Positions 1 to 9,055 of a stretch of DNA of 64,000 bases are shown here, in pieces. The notes under the pieces are model-generated. The model had not been told where the DNA came from. It made no database searches and worked only from the letters and a program-made list of their open reading frames with translations. This DNA is from CBDFMG01 sp965221205 [NCBI: bacterium] (GTDB lineage: Bacteria; SM23-31). Location: contig OZ244870.1 of NCBI GenBank assembly GCA_965221205.1, positions 1,612,001 to 1,676,000 on the forward strand. The letters are read 5' to 3'. The stretch's first letter is position 1. Each line of letters opens with the position of its first letter. Made by a program: the position numbers and the translations under genes.

Positions 1-260
1 CACACACCGCCGCCAGTAGTACCCATGAAATAGAGGTTTTCATTCGTTACCGACCCTGTAACACCAAGCACTCTGCCGCCCCGCGCCGGCCCTATATTAC
101 GCCACTCCATCAATTCGGACAGGTGATCGGAATCTATCGCATCATTCTCTGTCTCTGTCCTTGTCTGAGCAAAACTCTCACTTCCAAAGTTGCTGTCAAT
201 GATCGAGGTCGCCGTAAAAAGAAGAACGGTGAAAAAAACAGTGGTTGCAATACGATTCAT
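1..260 (-). CDS. VPS10/BNR-repeat glycosyl-hydrolase-like protein (N-terminal part only)
   Basis: The gene starts at 260 on the minus strand and runs off the left edge, so only about 86 residues are visible. The start has a good ribosome site (AGGAG about 7 bases upstream). Residues 1-30 look like a signal peptide ending near FAQ. Residues 50-85 carry the pattern EWRNIGPARGGRV followed by GTTGGGV, which is the first blade of the sortilin-like/BNR-repeat 'glycosyl hydrolases' common in Bacteroidota, Gemmatimonadota and Balneolota. Such proteins are secreted beta-propellers of mostly unknown substrate. The family call rests on this N-terminal motif alone. Confidence 0.7.
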   Translation of the reverse strand, partial: MNRIATTVFFTVLLFTATSIIDSNFGSESFAQTRTETENDAIDSDHLSELMEWRNIGPARGGRVLGVTGSVTNENLYFMGTTGGGV

Positions 261-414
261 AATGAGTCTCCTGTGACATTAAAGGCTGACAAAATAAAAA
301 TGTACAAGAAGGATTAATGAAGTAAAATTGTTCCGCTGTTGATGTAATAGAGAAGCGTTGAGTTTTCAAATCATAGTAAGATTGATTTGGTATAATCCTA
401 ATGAATGTGAAGCA

Positions 415-2004
415 CTAATCTTCGCTCCGCATTTCTTTGATGAATCTGCGAATTCCTTCAAAAATACCTTCAGCGATGCGGTGCTTCACCGTCAGTGATT
501 GGAGGTCGCGTCGGTTCTGATCATTTGTGATGAATCCGGCCTCGACCAGGACATTCGGCATCGAGACTCCCCAGAGAACAACGAATCCGGCCTGCTTTAC
601 ACCCTTGTTGGTCCAATTTACTTTCCTTCCGATGCCATTTGAAATAAACGTTGCAAGCTGTTCACTTTCTTTTGCAAATGCATTTTGGGTCATTGATAGG
701 ATCATCATTTCTTCTTCAGTGAATGCATGGTTGGGATCACTGCTTTCATAAAGATCGATGACGTTGTTTTCCCGCTGTACAACTTCAAGAACGTCAAGTG
801 CATCCTGATTCTTCTCGGGATGCAGGAAATAAGTCTCAAAACCATGAACAGATTTGCTTTTATTTGCGTTTATATGAATGCTGATAAACAATTTTCCGCT
901 GGAATTGTTTGCAATTTCCGATCGTTTCTTGAGCGAAACAAACTCATCTGATGTTCTCGTATAGACAATATTCTCAACAAGATTACTTTTTCGTATCAGA
1001 TTACCGAGAAATCGTGCAATATCGAGAACGATATCCTTTTCGTAGAGGCCGCTATCATTTATTGTCCCCGGATCCTTGCCACCATGTCCCGGATCGATAA
1101 CAATAGTATTAACACTCCAAGCTTCACGTTCTTTTGCAACAATATTTTCAATATTTGTATTGACAAATTCATCGAGTTCAGCAGTGTAGTCATCAATTGA
1201 TATGTCGGAAGCTCTTCTTAATAGGCTGATTAATACTTCGTTATTCTGAGGATTTTGCGTAACATTGATGTCATCGACATATCTCGACAGTCTGAAGGTG
1301 ATGGAGGCAATTTCAGGATGCTGCACAGCAGTATTACGCAGTACAAGTCCCCTGGTTTCCGTATCGGTCATGACTAGGGTGTCGAGTTTTCCGGTATAAA
1401 ATTCGACCGTTAAGTTGTGCTTGTTCTCATCGAACCAATAATTCAGGTTTTCGTTGAATTGCTTTCTCGTTCCGATATGGACAAGAGAACCGTTTGCTTT
1501 TTCTTCAACATATAAGTCGGTAATATTTATAACATCACTGTATCCAATTTCAAGAAGCCGTAAATCCGGGCTATAGGTATACGATCCTGGTAACTGCCGG
1601 TCGAGAAGGGTTATAAATTCACGAACAGGTACAAAGATTTCAGAGCGGAATTCCCTCACCTCAAGAGGCATTTGAAAAAGTTGATTACCGACATAAACAA
1701 AAGGATTGCCTACAGCAACAGTAACGTTGACACCTTCGACGGTCAGCATTACTTTTTTCATTTGCTCATCCTTCCGTAGCGAAATATCGAAAAGAGAAGC
1801 CAATTGTTCAAGTGGTACAAATGTATCACCACTGTAGCTGCCTATTCCGGGAATACCCCTGACATATCCCTCACGGGCGGGATTGGTACGCATGATCGAT
1901 TTTATTGTCTGCTGAGCTACTACAGGAGTTATTTGATAATAAAAGAGACTCACCAGTCCTAAGACGAGATATAGACATGTATTTTTATTATGCAAAAAAT
2001 TCAT
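415..2004 (-). CDS. N-acetylmuramoyl-L-alanine amidase (AmiC-type)
   Basis: This is a cell-wall amidase that cleaves the bond between MurNAc and the stem peptide in the periplasm, normally during daughter-cell separation. A hydrophobic signal sequence spans about residues 8-31 (ends VVAQQ). Next come a copper-amine-oxidase-N1-like/SLH-like region (about 50-150) and an AMIN-like beta domain (about 160-265). A C-terminal Amidase_3 domain follows from about 300. The zinc ligands are visible: His in IDPGHGGKDPG, Glu in GLYEKDIVLDIA, and His in FISIHINANK. The catalytic Glu lies in VLVEAGFITN. At 529 residues it has the usual length for an AMIN-Amidase_3 protein. No Shine-Dalgarno site is obvious. 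It is a single gene with spacers of about 150 bases on both sides. Confidence 0.93.
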   Translation of the reverse strand: MNFLHNKNTCLYLVLGLVSLFYYQITPVVAQQTIKSIMRTNPAREGYVRGIPGIGSYSGDTFVPLEQLASLFDISLRKDEQMKKVMLTVEGVNVTVAVGNPFVYVGNQLFQMPLEVREFRSEIFVPVREFITLLDRQLPGSYTYSPDLRLLEIGYSDVINITDLYVEEKANGSLVHIGTRKQFNENLNYWFDENKHNLTVEFYTGKLDTLVMTDTETRGLVLRNTAVQHPEIASITFRLSRYVDDINVTQNPQNNEVLISLLRRASDISIDDYTAELDEFVNTNIENIVAKEREAWSVNTIVIDPGHGGKDPGTINDSGLYEKDIVLDIARFLGNLIRKSNLVENIVYTRTSDEFVSLKKRSEIANNSSGKLFISIHINANKSKSVHGFETYFLHPEKNQDALDVLEVVQRENNVIDLYESSDPNHAFTEEEMMILSMTQNAFAKESEQLATFISNGIGRKVNWTNKGVKQAGFVVLWGVSMPNVLVEAGFITNDQNRRDLQSLTVKHRIAEGIFEGIRRFIKEMRSED

Positions 2005-2158
2005 AAAATTTTATTATCTGTGCTCTAAAATTAAACAGATTTATTTCAGTTCTATTCTAACTACTATATGGGTGTTTGAACATGATAGTAGTATCTTTAT
2101 GTATATACCGTTCAATTTGAAAAAGATGCAGATCGATCCTTAAAGCTAGGCAATTCAA

Positions 2159-3127
2159 TCAATTTTCAAGGTTGGTTGAAACGAGTGCAGCAGCACCGAG
2201 AATCGGCGCATCTTCACCCAGCTTTGTGCAGAGAATAGAGACCTCTTCGAATGTTCCCGGCATAGCCTGAGCACAAACAACCTCGGATGTCCGCTCAACA
2301 ATAATATCACCGAGAGTTTCCGCCAGACCACCACCAAAAACTATCATGTCCGGATTGATCACGTTAATCAATGAGACAAGCCCGCTACCGAGAACAGTAA
2401 ATGCATCATCAATAATCCGTACCGCTTCGGGGTCACCTGACATATAAATGTCTTTTAGTGCGGAACTTTTATTATCATTTTTGATAAATGCTCGGAAACC
2501 TGAATCTTCATGACCCCGTGAAATTACGGCAGACACTCTTTCATAAAGCGCACGAGTACTCGCAATTGCTTCAATGCATCCTTTGCTGCCGCAGTAACAA
2601 AGTGGTCCGTTTTCTTGAACAACCATATGGCCGATTTCTCCCGCTCCGCCGGTAGCACCGGTAAATAATTCATTATCTAAGATCAGTCCACCTCCGATTC
2701 CGGTACCGATAAAAATTCCAATTAGGATATTGGAGGAAGTACCTTCACCGAAAGTAGACACCCCTAAAGTTGACAAATTAGTGTCGTTCTCAAACCAAAC
2801 AGGTACTGGAAATTTTGAATTAAAATAGCGTTTTATCGGTACATTTCTCCATTGCAGATTTGGTGCAAAGCTAATGCATTCCCTTCTGCTGTCGAATGTT
2901 CCGGGACAGCCGACACCAACACCACAAATTGAATCGAATGACGCACCAAACTCATCCAGCATTACGGTAAACCTACCGGTGACCTCCTTGAGGACAAGTT
3001 CCCATTTTCTCTCTTCCGGTGTCAGGAATATTCTTCGAGTTATTACCTGACCGCCGCGGCTAACCAGTCCTAAACGCACTTTTGTGCCGCCGATATCAAT
3101 ACATCCGAAATATGTATCGTACTTCAT
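2159..3127 (-). CDS. ROK-family sugar kinase (glucokinase-like)
   Basis: This is a cytoplasmic ATP-dependent hexose kinase of the ROK family. Residues 11-15 (DIGGT) form the phosphate loop. END at 113-115 supplies the catalytic Asp. EIGH at 164-167 begins the substrate and zinc region, and CYCGSKGC at 177-184 is the ROK zinc-binding cysteine cluster. GTGIGGG (about 141-147) is the second glycine-rich motif. Length (322 residues) and motif order are typical of glucokinases, with no N-terminal repressor HTH, so it is an enzyme rather than a NagC/XylR regulator. Sugar specificity (glucose, fructose, N-acetylmannosamine) cannot be read from the sequence. It is transcribed divergently from the GWxTD gene at 3389. 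Confidence 0.9.
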   Translation of the reverse strand: MKYDTYFGCIDIGGTKVRLGLVSRGGQVITRRIFLTPEERKWELVLKEVTGRFTVMLDEFGASFDSICGVGVGCPGTFDSRRECISFAPNLQWRNVPIKRYFNSKFPVPVWFENDTNLSTLGVSTFGEGTSSNILIGIFIGTGIGGGLILDNELFTGATGGAGEIGHMVVQENGPLCYCGSKGCIEAIASTRALYERVSAVISRGHEDSGFRAFIKNDNKSSALKDIYMSGDPEAVRIIDDAFTVLGSGLVSLINVINPDMIVFGGGLAETLGDIIVERTSEVVCAQAMPGTFEEVSILCTKLGEDAPILGAAALVSTNLEN

Positions 3128-3200
3128 ACGAAGTGCAACCGGAAAATAGGTACAGGATTCTCAAAGCGGAACTTTAACATATTTTCAGTATGTTTTATGG

Positions 3201-3230
3201 TTGACAATTAATTACATTTCTAATTAGATT
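3201..3230 (+). promoter_or_regulatory. possible promoter in the divergent ROK/GWxTD spacer
   Basis: TTGACA at 3201-3206 is followed after 17-18 bases by TTAGAT/TAGATT, a sigma-70-like pair facing the GWxTD gene. FCB-group promoters often use other consensus boxes, so this is only a candidate. Confidence 0.22.
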
Positions 3231-3388
3231 CAATGTAACCATCATCATTTCTTCAAGCAATAAATTTTTTTCTTATGATATTTTAGGATTTTTGTTTATA
3301 TTTTTTAGAGATTCTACCTAATTTTATCCTTGCCTTCTTGGAAAACAATCTATTACTGATGGTTTATATTCAATACAAAAGCACCTTT

Positions 3389-4675
3389 ATGTTAAATACA
3401 TTATGTTGTGTGCTGTTTCTGCTTTTTATCCCCGGACCCGTTGCAGCTCAAGGCGATGAATCTGTACAGATTCAGGATCAATTTGATGTTACAGTATTGA
3501 ATTTATCTTCGGATTCAACAAATATGGGAACTGCCCGGGTGCTCATATTTGTGCGAAATGATGCTCTTCGCTTTTTGAAAGCAGATGATACATTTTTTGC
3601 ACGTTATGAAATATCAATCGATGTTTTTGACAGTAATGACGATATGGCTGGATCACGTTTCTGGACACAGGAGATAAAATACAATTCATTTGATGAAACG
3701 ATCAGTAAAGCACAATATGTTCTCGAGTATGTCGATTTTATTCTGAAGCCGGGAACTTATAAATTTATGGTGCAGATGACCGATACCGATCTCAATACGA
3801 CGAATCAGAAAGAGGATTCAAAAATAATCCGCTCCTACCGGACAAATGATGTTGGTTTGAGCGATCTTGTGTTTGCCAAAGGCTTGATTCAGCAAAGCGA
3901 TTCACTGCTGGACCAGTTATTCTTGATGAATAACACCGTTGACATCGATTACAATGAAGGATTTTCGTTATATGTACAGATTTTCAGTATGGATTCCCAA
4001 TCTGTCGAATTTGCTTGGCAGATTTCCGATTTCCGGAATGCTTCCGATGTGCTTCAAAGCGAAACAAACATAGTCACATTTCTCACCGGGCCAGTTCGTG
4101 AAATAATCTTGAATTTTACCGGAAAATCGTTCCCGAGCGGGTCATATATTTTCAAAGGTGAGGCACGGCATCCGAATGGAAAGAAAAACGAAATAAATCA
4201 CAGAATGAGGATTAATTGGGTCAATCCTCCAAAAGCCTTCTATAATGCAGAGGAGGCACTTGAACAGATGTCTTGGATTCTTTCCGAAGACAATAATACT
4301 TCGATTGCTAGTATGACACCTGAGGAAAAAAAGGAATTCTTTGGCTTATTCTGGCAGAAACGTGATCCAACTCCAAATACAGAGCGGAATGAGTTAGCAG
4401 AAGAATACTTTAAGCGTGTCGATTATGCAAACGAGAACTTTAGCTATCGGGGTACTCAGGGATGGAAGTCCGACAGGGGAAGGATATACTGTATGTACGG
4501 CCGGCCAGACCGTGGTGAAGATACTTCAGCAAGCAATACGTTCAGGATAACTGAAAGGAGTATTCCCCAGATTATCTGGACATTTTATAAAATCAGAAAG
4601 ATTTTCATTTTCGCCGACCATGACCGCTCCGGCAATTATGTTCTCATATCCGAAGAAGACCTTATCCGTGGGTAA
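3389..4675 (+). CDS. GWxTD domain-containing protein, exported
   Basis: The protein has about 428 residues from the preferred ATG at 3389, which begins a clean signal peptide ending VAAQG. An earlier in-frame TTG at 3338 and ATG at 3359 would put extra residues in front of that signal. The C-terminal region matches the GWxTD domain: TPEEKKEFFGLFWQKRDPTP, then YFKRVDYAN, then GWKSDRGRIYCMYGRPD. The Thr of GWxTD is replaced here by Ser (GWKSD). The middle part is beta-rich, as in other members. GWxTD proteins are found in FCB-group bacteria, are exported, and have no assigned biochemical function. The gene stands alone. Confidence 0.85.
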   Translation: MLNTLCCVLFLLFIPGPVAAQGDESVQIQDQFDVTVLNLSSDSTNMGTARVLIFVRNDALRFLKADDTFFARYEISIDVFDSNDDMAGSRFWTQEIKYNSFDETISKAQYVLEYVDFILKPGTYKFMVQMTDTDLNTTNQKEDSKIIRSYRTNDVGLSDLVFAKGLIQQSDSLLDQLFLMNNTVDIDYNEGFSLYVQIFSMDSQSVEFAWQISDFRNASDVLQSETNIVTFLTGPVREIILNFTGKSFPSGSYIFKGEARHPNGKKNEINHRMRINWVNPPKAFYNAEEALEQMSWILSEDNNTSIASMTPEEKKEFFGLFWQKRDPTPNTERNELAEEYFKRVDYANENFSYRGTQGWKSDRGRIYCMYGRPDRGEDTSASNTFRITERSIPQIIWTFYKIRKIFIFADHDRSGNYVLISEEDLIRG

Positions 4676-4833
4676 AACCGCCTTGTTACAGTTTATTTTG
4701 GTAATATGTTTGATAAAATAGTTGTTCAGGTCGTGTGAGTTAAATTTTCTAATATATATACAAGAAGTGAGCTCACTTCAAATAATTCTAATGAATTCGC
4801 CATGTGGGATGCTGTAGACAGAATTATTGATGA

Positions 4834-5671
4834 AATGGTACGAAGATAAACCTTGTTGAGATTCTTACTGAAACGTTGCAGATTACTTTTCTGATATTCT
4901 TTATGATGATTGCAGTTGAACTTCTTGAACTGAAATTTTCCCAATTCATCAGAAAATATTTCAGCGAAGAAAGTTCTTTAAGATACATTGTCTCGTCATT
5001 TATGGGGTTGCTGCCTGGATGTATGTGCTGGTACACTTATAATGGACCCATTCTATATGGCAGGGGTCGTCGGATTTGGCAGTATTGTTGCTACCATAGT
5101 AGCAACAATCGGAGACGAAGCATTTTATTTGTTGTCGCTCGCTATTCAGCCAGAAAACTCTCTATCTTTTTCTTTTGTTTTCTCATTATTCGGACTCCTT
5201 TTTGTAGCAGAAATTATTGGCGGTTTACTCGCCGATAAAATTATCCGGTTATTTGGGATTACTGTCAGTGAAAAATGTCTGATCAAACTCCATAACGGAT
5301 TTGATGCTCAGTCGATACACGGGAAACACTTTTTTACAGACCACATCTGGAGACATGTATTTAAAAAGCATGTCCTGAAAATCTTTATATGGATTTTAGG
5401 CAGCCTTATAATCATTTCTCTTTTACAGAACGCCTTCAATGCTGGTCTTATCGGAGTTGTGCCTCTATCCGGGCCAAATATTATATTAGTTACATTATTT
5501 GCTGAAGGCATTATTCCATTTTCTGTCATTATCACGAACTCAATTGTTCAGGACGGGTACGGCCTGCTTCCACTTCTCGGTTTTTCTGTGAATGACAGTA
5601 TCAAGATCAAAGTTTTTAATTTGTTGTACGGGTGTGGAATTGGATTGACATTGCTGTCTTTCGGTTTGTAA
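4834..5671 (+). pseudogene. frameshifted 10-TM heavy-metal exporter (ArsP_2/putative manganese transporter family)
   Basis: Two overlapping reading frames together make one protein of the putative 10-TM heavy-metal exporter family. The first (open from 4834, TTG start possible at 4876) gives a transmembrane segment and the family motif GLLPGCMC. The second (to 5671) continues with GFGSIVATIVATIGDEAF, then further membrane helices and HGFDAQSIHG-like loop residues. The join lies at about 5028-5032, where one base must be skipped. The family motif GxxPGC...AT.GDEAF is split exactly at the join, which is why I call a frameshift rather than two genes. If intact, it would export a metal or metalloid through the inner membrane. 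A sequencing error cannot be excluded, but the next gene is also broken. Confidence 0.7.
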
Positions 5672-5697
5672 AAGATGGTTGGATTGGAGAAATTATC

Positions 5698-6659
5698 ATG
5701 CAGCTTATCGATATTCCAGAAATCATTTCCGTTATCGAAAAGGCATTTGCAGACTACAGTTCCGGAAACGTTACTCTTGCGCCGATAGCTAATCTCAGTG
5801 TTGAAGACCACGGTGAGGTGCATATTAAGGCCGAGCATATTCACGGCCACAAAAATTACTGTGTAAAAATTGCCGGCGGTTTTTACAATAATGCGGCAAA
5901 AGGATTACCGTCACTTTTTGGAATAATACTTCTTTATGATGTGGAAACAGGCACACTCGCAAATCAATTTTTTAATCAGGGACTTCTCACAACTGTCCGG
6001 ACTGCCGCAGCAGGAGCAATTACGGCGAAACATTGTGCGCAAAAGTCTATTACCACAGCAGGGGTAATTAATGCCGGTACACAAGGCAAAATGCAGATGA
6101 AGTTCCTCATGGAAGTGAAACCATTTACAAAACTGAGGGTATGGGATGTGAATTCCGGTTTTTTAGAGCAATCCACTAAAGAACTGCAGCATGAATTTCC
6201 GGATGTCGATGTCAAAGCTTTATCGTCAACAGCGGCAGTTACGGCCGAATCAGATATTGTTGTGACAGCAACTCCTGCAAAGGAACCAGTAATTTTCCAA
6301 GATGACCTCCATCCCGATCTGCATGTTACTGCAATGAGATCGGACGGTCCCAAAAAACAGGAACTCGATGCAGACGTTTTTAGTAAGGCAGATAAAATAT
6401 TTGTTGACAGGTTAGTGCAATCGAAGATGTTAGGGGGAACTTCATCATGCGATCGAAGGAGGTAAGGAGGTATTGTCAGCGGAAATGATGTGAATGCGGA
6501 ACTTGGAGAGCTTGTGCGGGAAAGTTTCTCGGTAGAGAAACAGATGAGGAAATTACCGTTTGTGATCTTACAGGAATGGCCGTACAGGATATTACTATTT
6601 CTATTTGGGCACAAAATAAAGCCCGCTCAATCAATCTCGGGAAAGTGATTGAGGTGTAA
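5698..6659 (+). pseudogene. ornithine cyclodeaminase / mu-crystallin family protein, broken at the 3' end
   Basis: Starting from ATG 5698 (GGAG upstream), about 240 residues fit the NAD-dependent OCD/mu-crystallin fold. The N-terminal substrate domain includes the KIAGGFYNNAAKGLPS loop, and the Rossmann part includes TTAGVINAGTQGKMQM (family norm GaGxQ) and DIVVTATPAKEPV. After about 6430 the frame is lost. Continuing needs at least three shifts: ELHHAIEGGK in a second frame (6440-6475), a short third frame, then TDEEITVCDLTGMAVQDITI to a stop at 6657. The C-terminal NAD and dimer residues are thus scrambled. The family includes ornithine cyclodeaminase, ketimine reductases, alanine dehydrogenase, EutC and iminosuccinate reductase (BhcD). 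The intact neighbour at 6840 is a dehydratase of the type that pairs with EutC or BhcD. Confidence 0.75.
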
Positions 6660-6839
6660 TATTGTTATATAGGTTCTAAGAATAACTCCTCTCCATCCGA
6701 GATGTTCCATTTTCAGTACACTGGCACATACTTTCTGTCTGCCATATCTCTGAAGAATTCGGTGGATGCGGAAATCTCTGAGATGAAAAGATGATCAATA
6801 GAGCTTAAATGATTTCTGTAACAACAAGAGAAAATTAAC

Positions 6840-7787
6840 ATGTACTCAACTCCTGACCTTGAAACAATTCGGCAGGCACATGAACGGATTAAACCGCACA
6901 TACACCGCACACCGATATTGACCAATACAGCTTTAAATACAATGAGTGGTGCGGAAATCTATTTTAAGTGCGAAAATTTTCAAAAAGGGGGGTCATTTAA
7001 ATTACGCGGTGCCGGTAATGCAATATTTTCCCTTAATGATGAGGAAGCAAAAAACGGAATCTTAACCCACTCTTCAGGGAATCATGCACAGGCGGTTTCA
7101 ATTGCGGCACGAAAGAGGGGCATTCCTGCCTATATTATCATGCCGTCTAATTCGTCGAGTGTAAAAATAGCCGCGGTGAAGGAGTATGGAGGGATCATAA
7201 CTTTAAGCGAACCCACTCACAAATCTCGAGAAGAAACGGGAGATAAACTGATCGCAGAAACCGACACCTACCTTATTCACCCTTATGACGATTACCGGAT
7301 AATAGCCGGGCAGGGGACAATTGCAAAGGAAATTTTTGAAGACCTTTCCGACATCGACTACCTGTTTGTACCGGTAAGCGGGGGCGGCCTAATATCGGGC
7401 AACGCATTAGGTACACGATACCTCAGTCCAACAACAAAGGTGATCGGCTGTGAACCAAAATTGGCTGATGACGCTTATCGGTCTCTTCAAGAGGGAAAAA
7501 TCATTCCTCTTGATCATTCCGAAACTATTGCCGATGGATTGCGTGCCATGCTTAGTGACAAAACATTTTCGATTATGCAAGAATATGTTGAAGAAATAGT
7601 TTTGGTGACTGAAAAAGAAATAATCGAGACAATGCGGATAGTGTGGGAACGAATGAAAATAATTATTGAACCATCATCTGCCGTGGCTATTGCTCCGTTA
7701 TTGAACGGAACAATTCCTGTTGCAGGCAAACGGGTTGCAGTAATAATATCGGGCGGGAATGTCGATCTTAATAAACTTCCTTTTTAA
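6840..7787 (+). CDS. PLP-dependent threonine/serine ammonia-lyase family (serine racemase-like)
   Basis: This 315-residue fold-type II PLP enzyme has no C-terminal ACT domain, so it belongs with catabolic threonine dehydratases, serine racemases, EutB and beta-hydroxyaspartate dehydratase (BhcB). KGGSFKLRGA (about residue 50) holds the PLP Lys. SSGNHAQA (about 81) binds the substrate carboxylate. PVSGGGLISG (about 180) is the PLP-phosphate glycine loop, and IISGGNVD closes the fold. Substrate specificity cannot be fixed from sequence. It lies 180 bases after the broken OCD-family gene, an adjacency seen for eutB-eutC and bhcB-bhcD, so it may be the surviving half of a two-step amino-acid pathway. 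Confidence 0.88.
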   Translation: MYSTPDLETIRQAHERIKPHIHRTPILTNTALNTMSGAEIYFKCENFQKGGSFKLRGAGNAIFSLNDEEAKNGILTHSSGNHAQAVSIAARKRGIPAYIIMPSNSSSVKIAAVKEYGGIITLSEPTHKSREETGDKLIAETDTYLIHPYDDYRIIAGQGTIAKEIFEDLSDIDYLFVPVSGGGLISGNALGTRYLSPTTKVIGCEPKLADDAYRSLQEGKIIPLDHSETIADGLRAMLSDKTFSIMQEYVEEIVLVTEKEIIETMRIVWERMKIIIEPSSAVAIAPLLNGTIPVAGKRVAVIISGGNVDLNKLPF

Positions 7788-8159
7788 ATGATTAGTTTGA
7801 ATGCAGAATTCAAAATATCGGTATTAGTCCGATAGCTAAATGCTAGTGAATTAATATCTTGTGCAGTACATGAATATTTTCTACATTAGAATTGAAACGT
7901 AATAAGTGTGTATCATTCTATCGGTTAAAAAATCATCACACGGATCCTTATATCATAACCTTGATGATGAGACTCAGGATTTTATTCATCCCTGAATGGA
8001 CTGCCCCGGTCTGCTGAAGAAAAATCAAACCAATATAAAATATTTCAATGATTTTTTGGAATCCCATAAACAGGCAAGAACAAATAATTCCTGGATATGG
8101 AATTTAGATGATAAGAGCGAAGTTCAAGCGAAGAAATAGCCAGAGAAAATCATAGTCAT
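7788..8159. other. AT-rich spacer with gene remnants
   Basis: There is no intact gene here. On the plus strand, around 8035-8140, a short open stretch (NDFLESHKQARTNNSWIWNL and a little more, ending at TAG) changes frame and then runs into the small reading frame at 8160. This suggests the eroded 5' part of a lost gene at the edge of the accessory island. Confidence 0.4.
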
Positions 8160-8267
8160 ATGATTGATGAAATTCAAAGTAATTTAATTGAAGTTGCTGA
8201 ATGGATAGAATCTCAGATAAATAAGAATAAATTAATAAATACTTGGAGAAAATGTGGATTGGTATGA
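8160..8267 (+). pseudogene. 35-codon remnant of unknown gene
   Basis: The reading frame is MIDEIQSNLIEVAEWIES... and ends at 8267, overlapping the GTG start of the next gene. Upstream, the same frame is readable a little further (EEIARENHSH) before stops appear. It is Glu/Asn/Ile-rich and AT-rich like the following gene. I do not recognise it. It may be the tail of a decayed gene co-transcribed with the DUF2321 gene. Confidence 0.3.
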
Positions 8268-8733
8268 TGTAGCACAAATATGTTTAAATGGTCATGTAAT
8301 TAATGATAGGGTGAAAAGCTCTCCAGAGTTTAATAAAAATTTTTGTGATAAATGCGGTGAAAAATCTATAACATGTTGTCCCAAATGTCAAACAGAAATT
8401 CAAGGATATTACCATGTTGAAGGAGTATTCGTTATTGGTTCCAAAGAGAATGCTCCATCTTATTGTATGCATTGCGGCAATCCTTTTCCATGGACTGCTA
8501 AGAATATTGAATTATTAAATAAAGCGATAGATGAGACTGATTTAGATGATGTATTTAAAAAAGATTTGAGAGATATTGCACCTAATCTTACAACTGATAC
8601 TTCTGAATCTGAATTCGCAGTTCCAAAATTTAAAAGAATATTATCAAAAGCTGGTGAAAAATCGCAGGAAATGGTTGAAAATATTTTAGCAAAGGCTATT
8701 GCAGAAACGCTTAAATCAAAATATTTTGGTTAA
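8254..8733 (+). CDS. DUF2321 zinc-ribbon protein
   Basis: The protein has 159 residues and starts at GTG 8254 behind a GGAGA ribosome site. The first half is a zinc-ribbon region with three Cys pairs: CDKCG, CCPKC and CMHCG. It begins with the DUF2321 signature AQICLNGHVIN (residues 7-17). The second half is helical and acidic, ending in a Lys-rich tail. DUF2321 proteins are uncharacterised and scattered, and are often found in accessory DNA. The strongly AT-rich codon use here differs from the housekeeping genes, which supports recent arrival. No function is claimed. Confidence 0.75.
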   Translation: MDWYDVAQICLNGHVINDRVKSSPEFNKNFCDKCGEKSITCCPKCQTEIQGYYHVEGVFVIGSKENAPSYCMHCGNPFPWTAKNIELLNKAIDETDLDDVFKKDLRDIAPNLTTDTSESEFAVPKFKRILSKAGEKSQEMVENILAKAIAETLKSKYFG

Positions 8734-8816
8734 TATTATAAATAGAAACCCCCATGCCAGGTCTCGCAAAAATAATAGGAAACTCAAGCTTCTTTCCACA
8801 GCCTCCGGACTGCTAG

Positions 8817-9053
8817 GTAAAAGCAATCAATCTCTATATCCAGCTATTCAATAATATATGGGGAGTTCTGGAAGATGATCGATTCGAAGCCAGAGATAAA
8901 GCAATCCTATACTTACAAATGGTACACGTGTTTGAAGAAGATCATGAGGTATTCAAAGACCCGTTAGTCGTGGAGTTCATAGAAGATACCGCTTATTTCT
9001 GGAAAGATCATAAGCTGTTACAGAAACCTGGATATATCAGGTTCAGGAGGTGA
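8817..9053 (+). CDS. small acidic hypothetical protein or 3' gene remnant
   Basis: An open frame of 78 codons ends at 9053. The only ATG is at 8919 (44 residues); no start is visible earlier. The visible sequence, including WGVLEDDRFEARDKAI and FKDPLVVEFIEDTAYFW, is compact and protein-like. The stop overlaps the AGGAGG ribosome site of the AlbA_2 gene that follows, as in a translationally coupled pair. It is either a short partner protein of that gene or the surviving 3' end of a longer one. I do not recognise a family. Confidence 0.4.
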   Translation, partial: VKAINLYIQLFNNIWGVLEDDRFEARDKAILYLQMVHVFEEDHEVFKDPLVVEFIEDTAYFWKDHKLLQKPGYIRFRR

Positions 9054-9055
9054 TA

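Noticed and set aside
123-317. Plus-strand 64-codon frame at the left edge
   Set aside because: It is antisense to the N-terminus of the BNR-type gene, which has a signal peptide and ribosome site on the minus strand.
5976-6614. 212-codon minus-strand frame
   Set aside because: It is a shadow of the OCD-family gene. Its Ser/Thr/Cys-rich composition is typical of an antisense frame.
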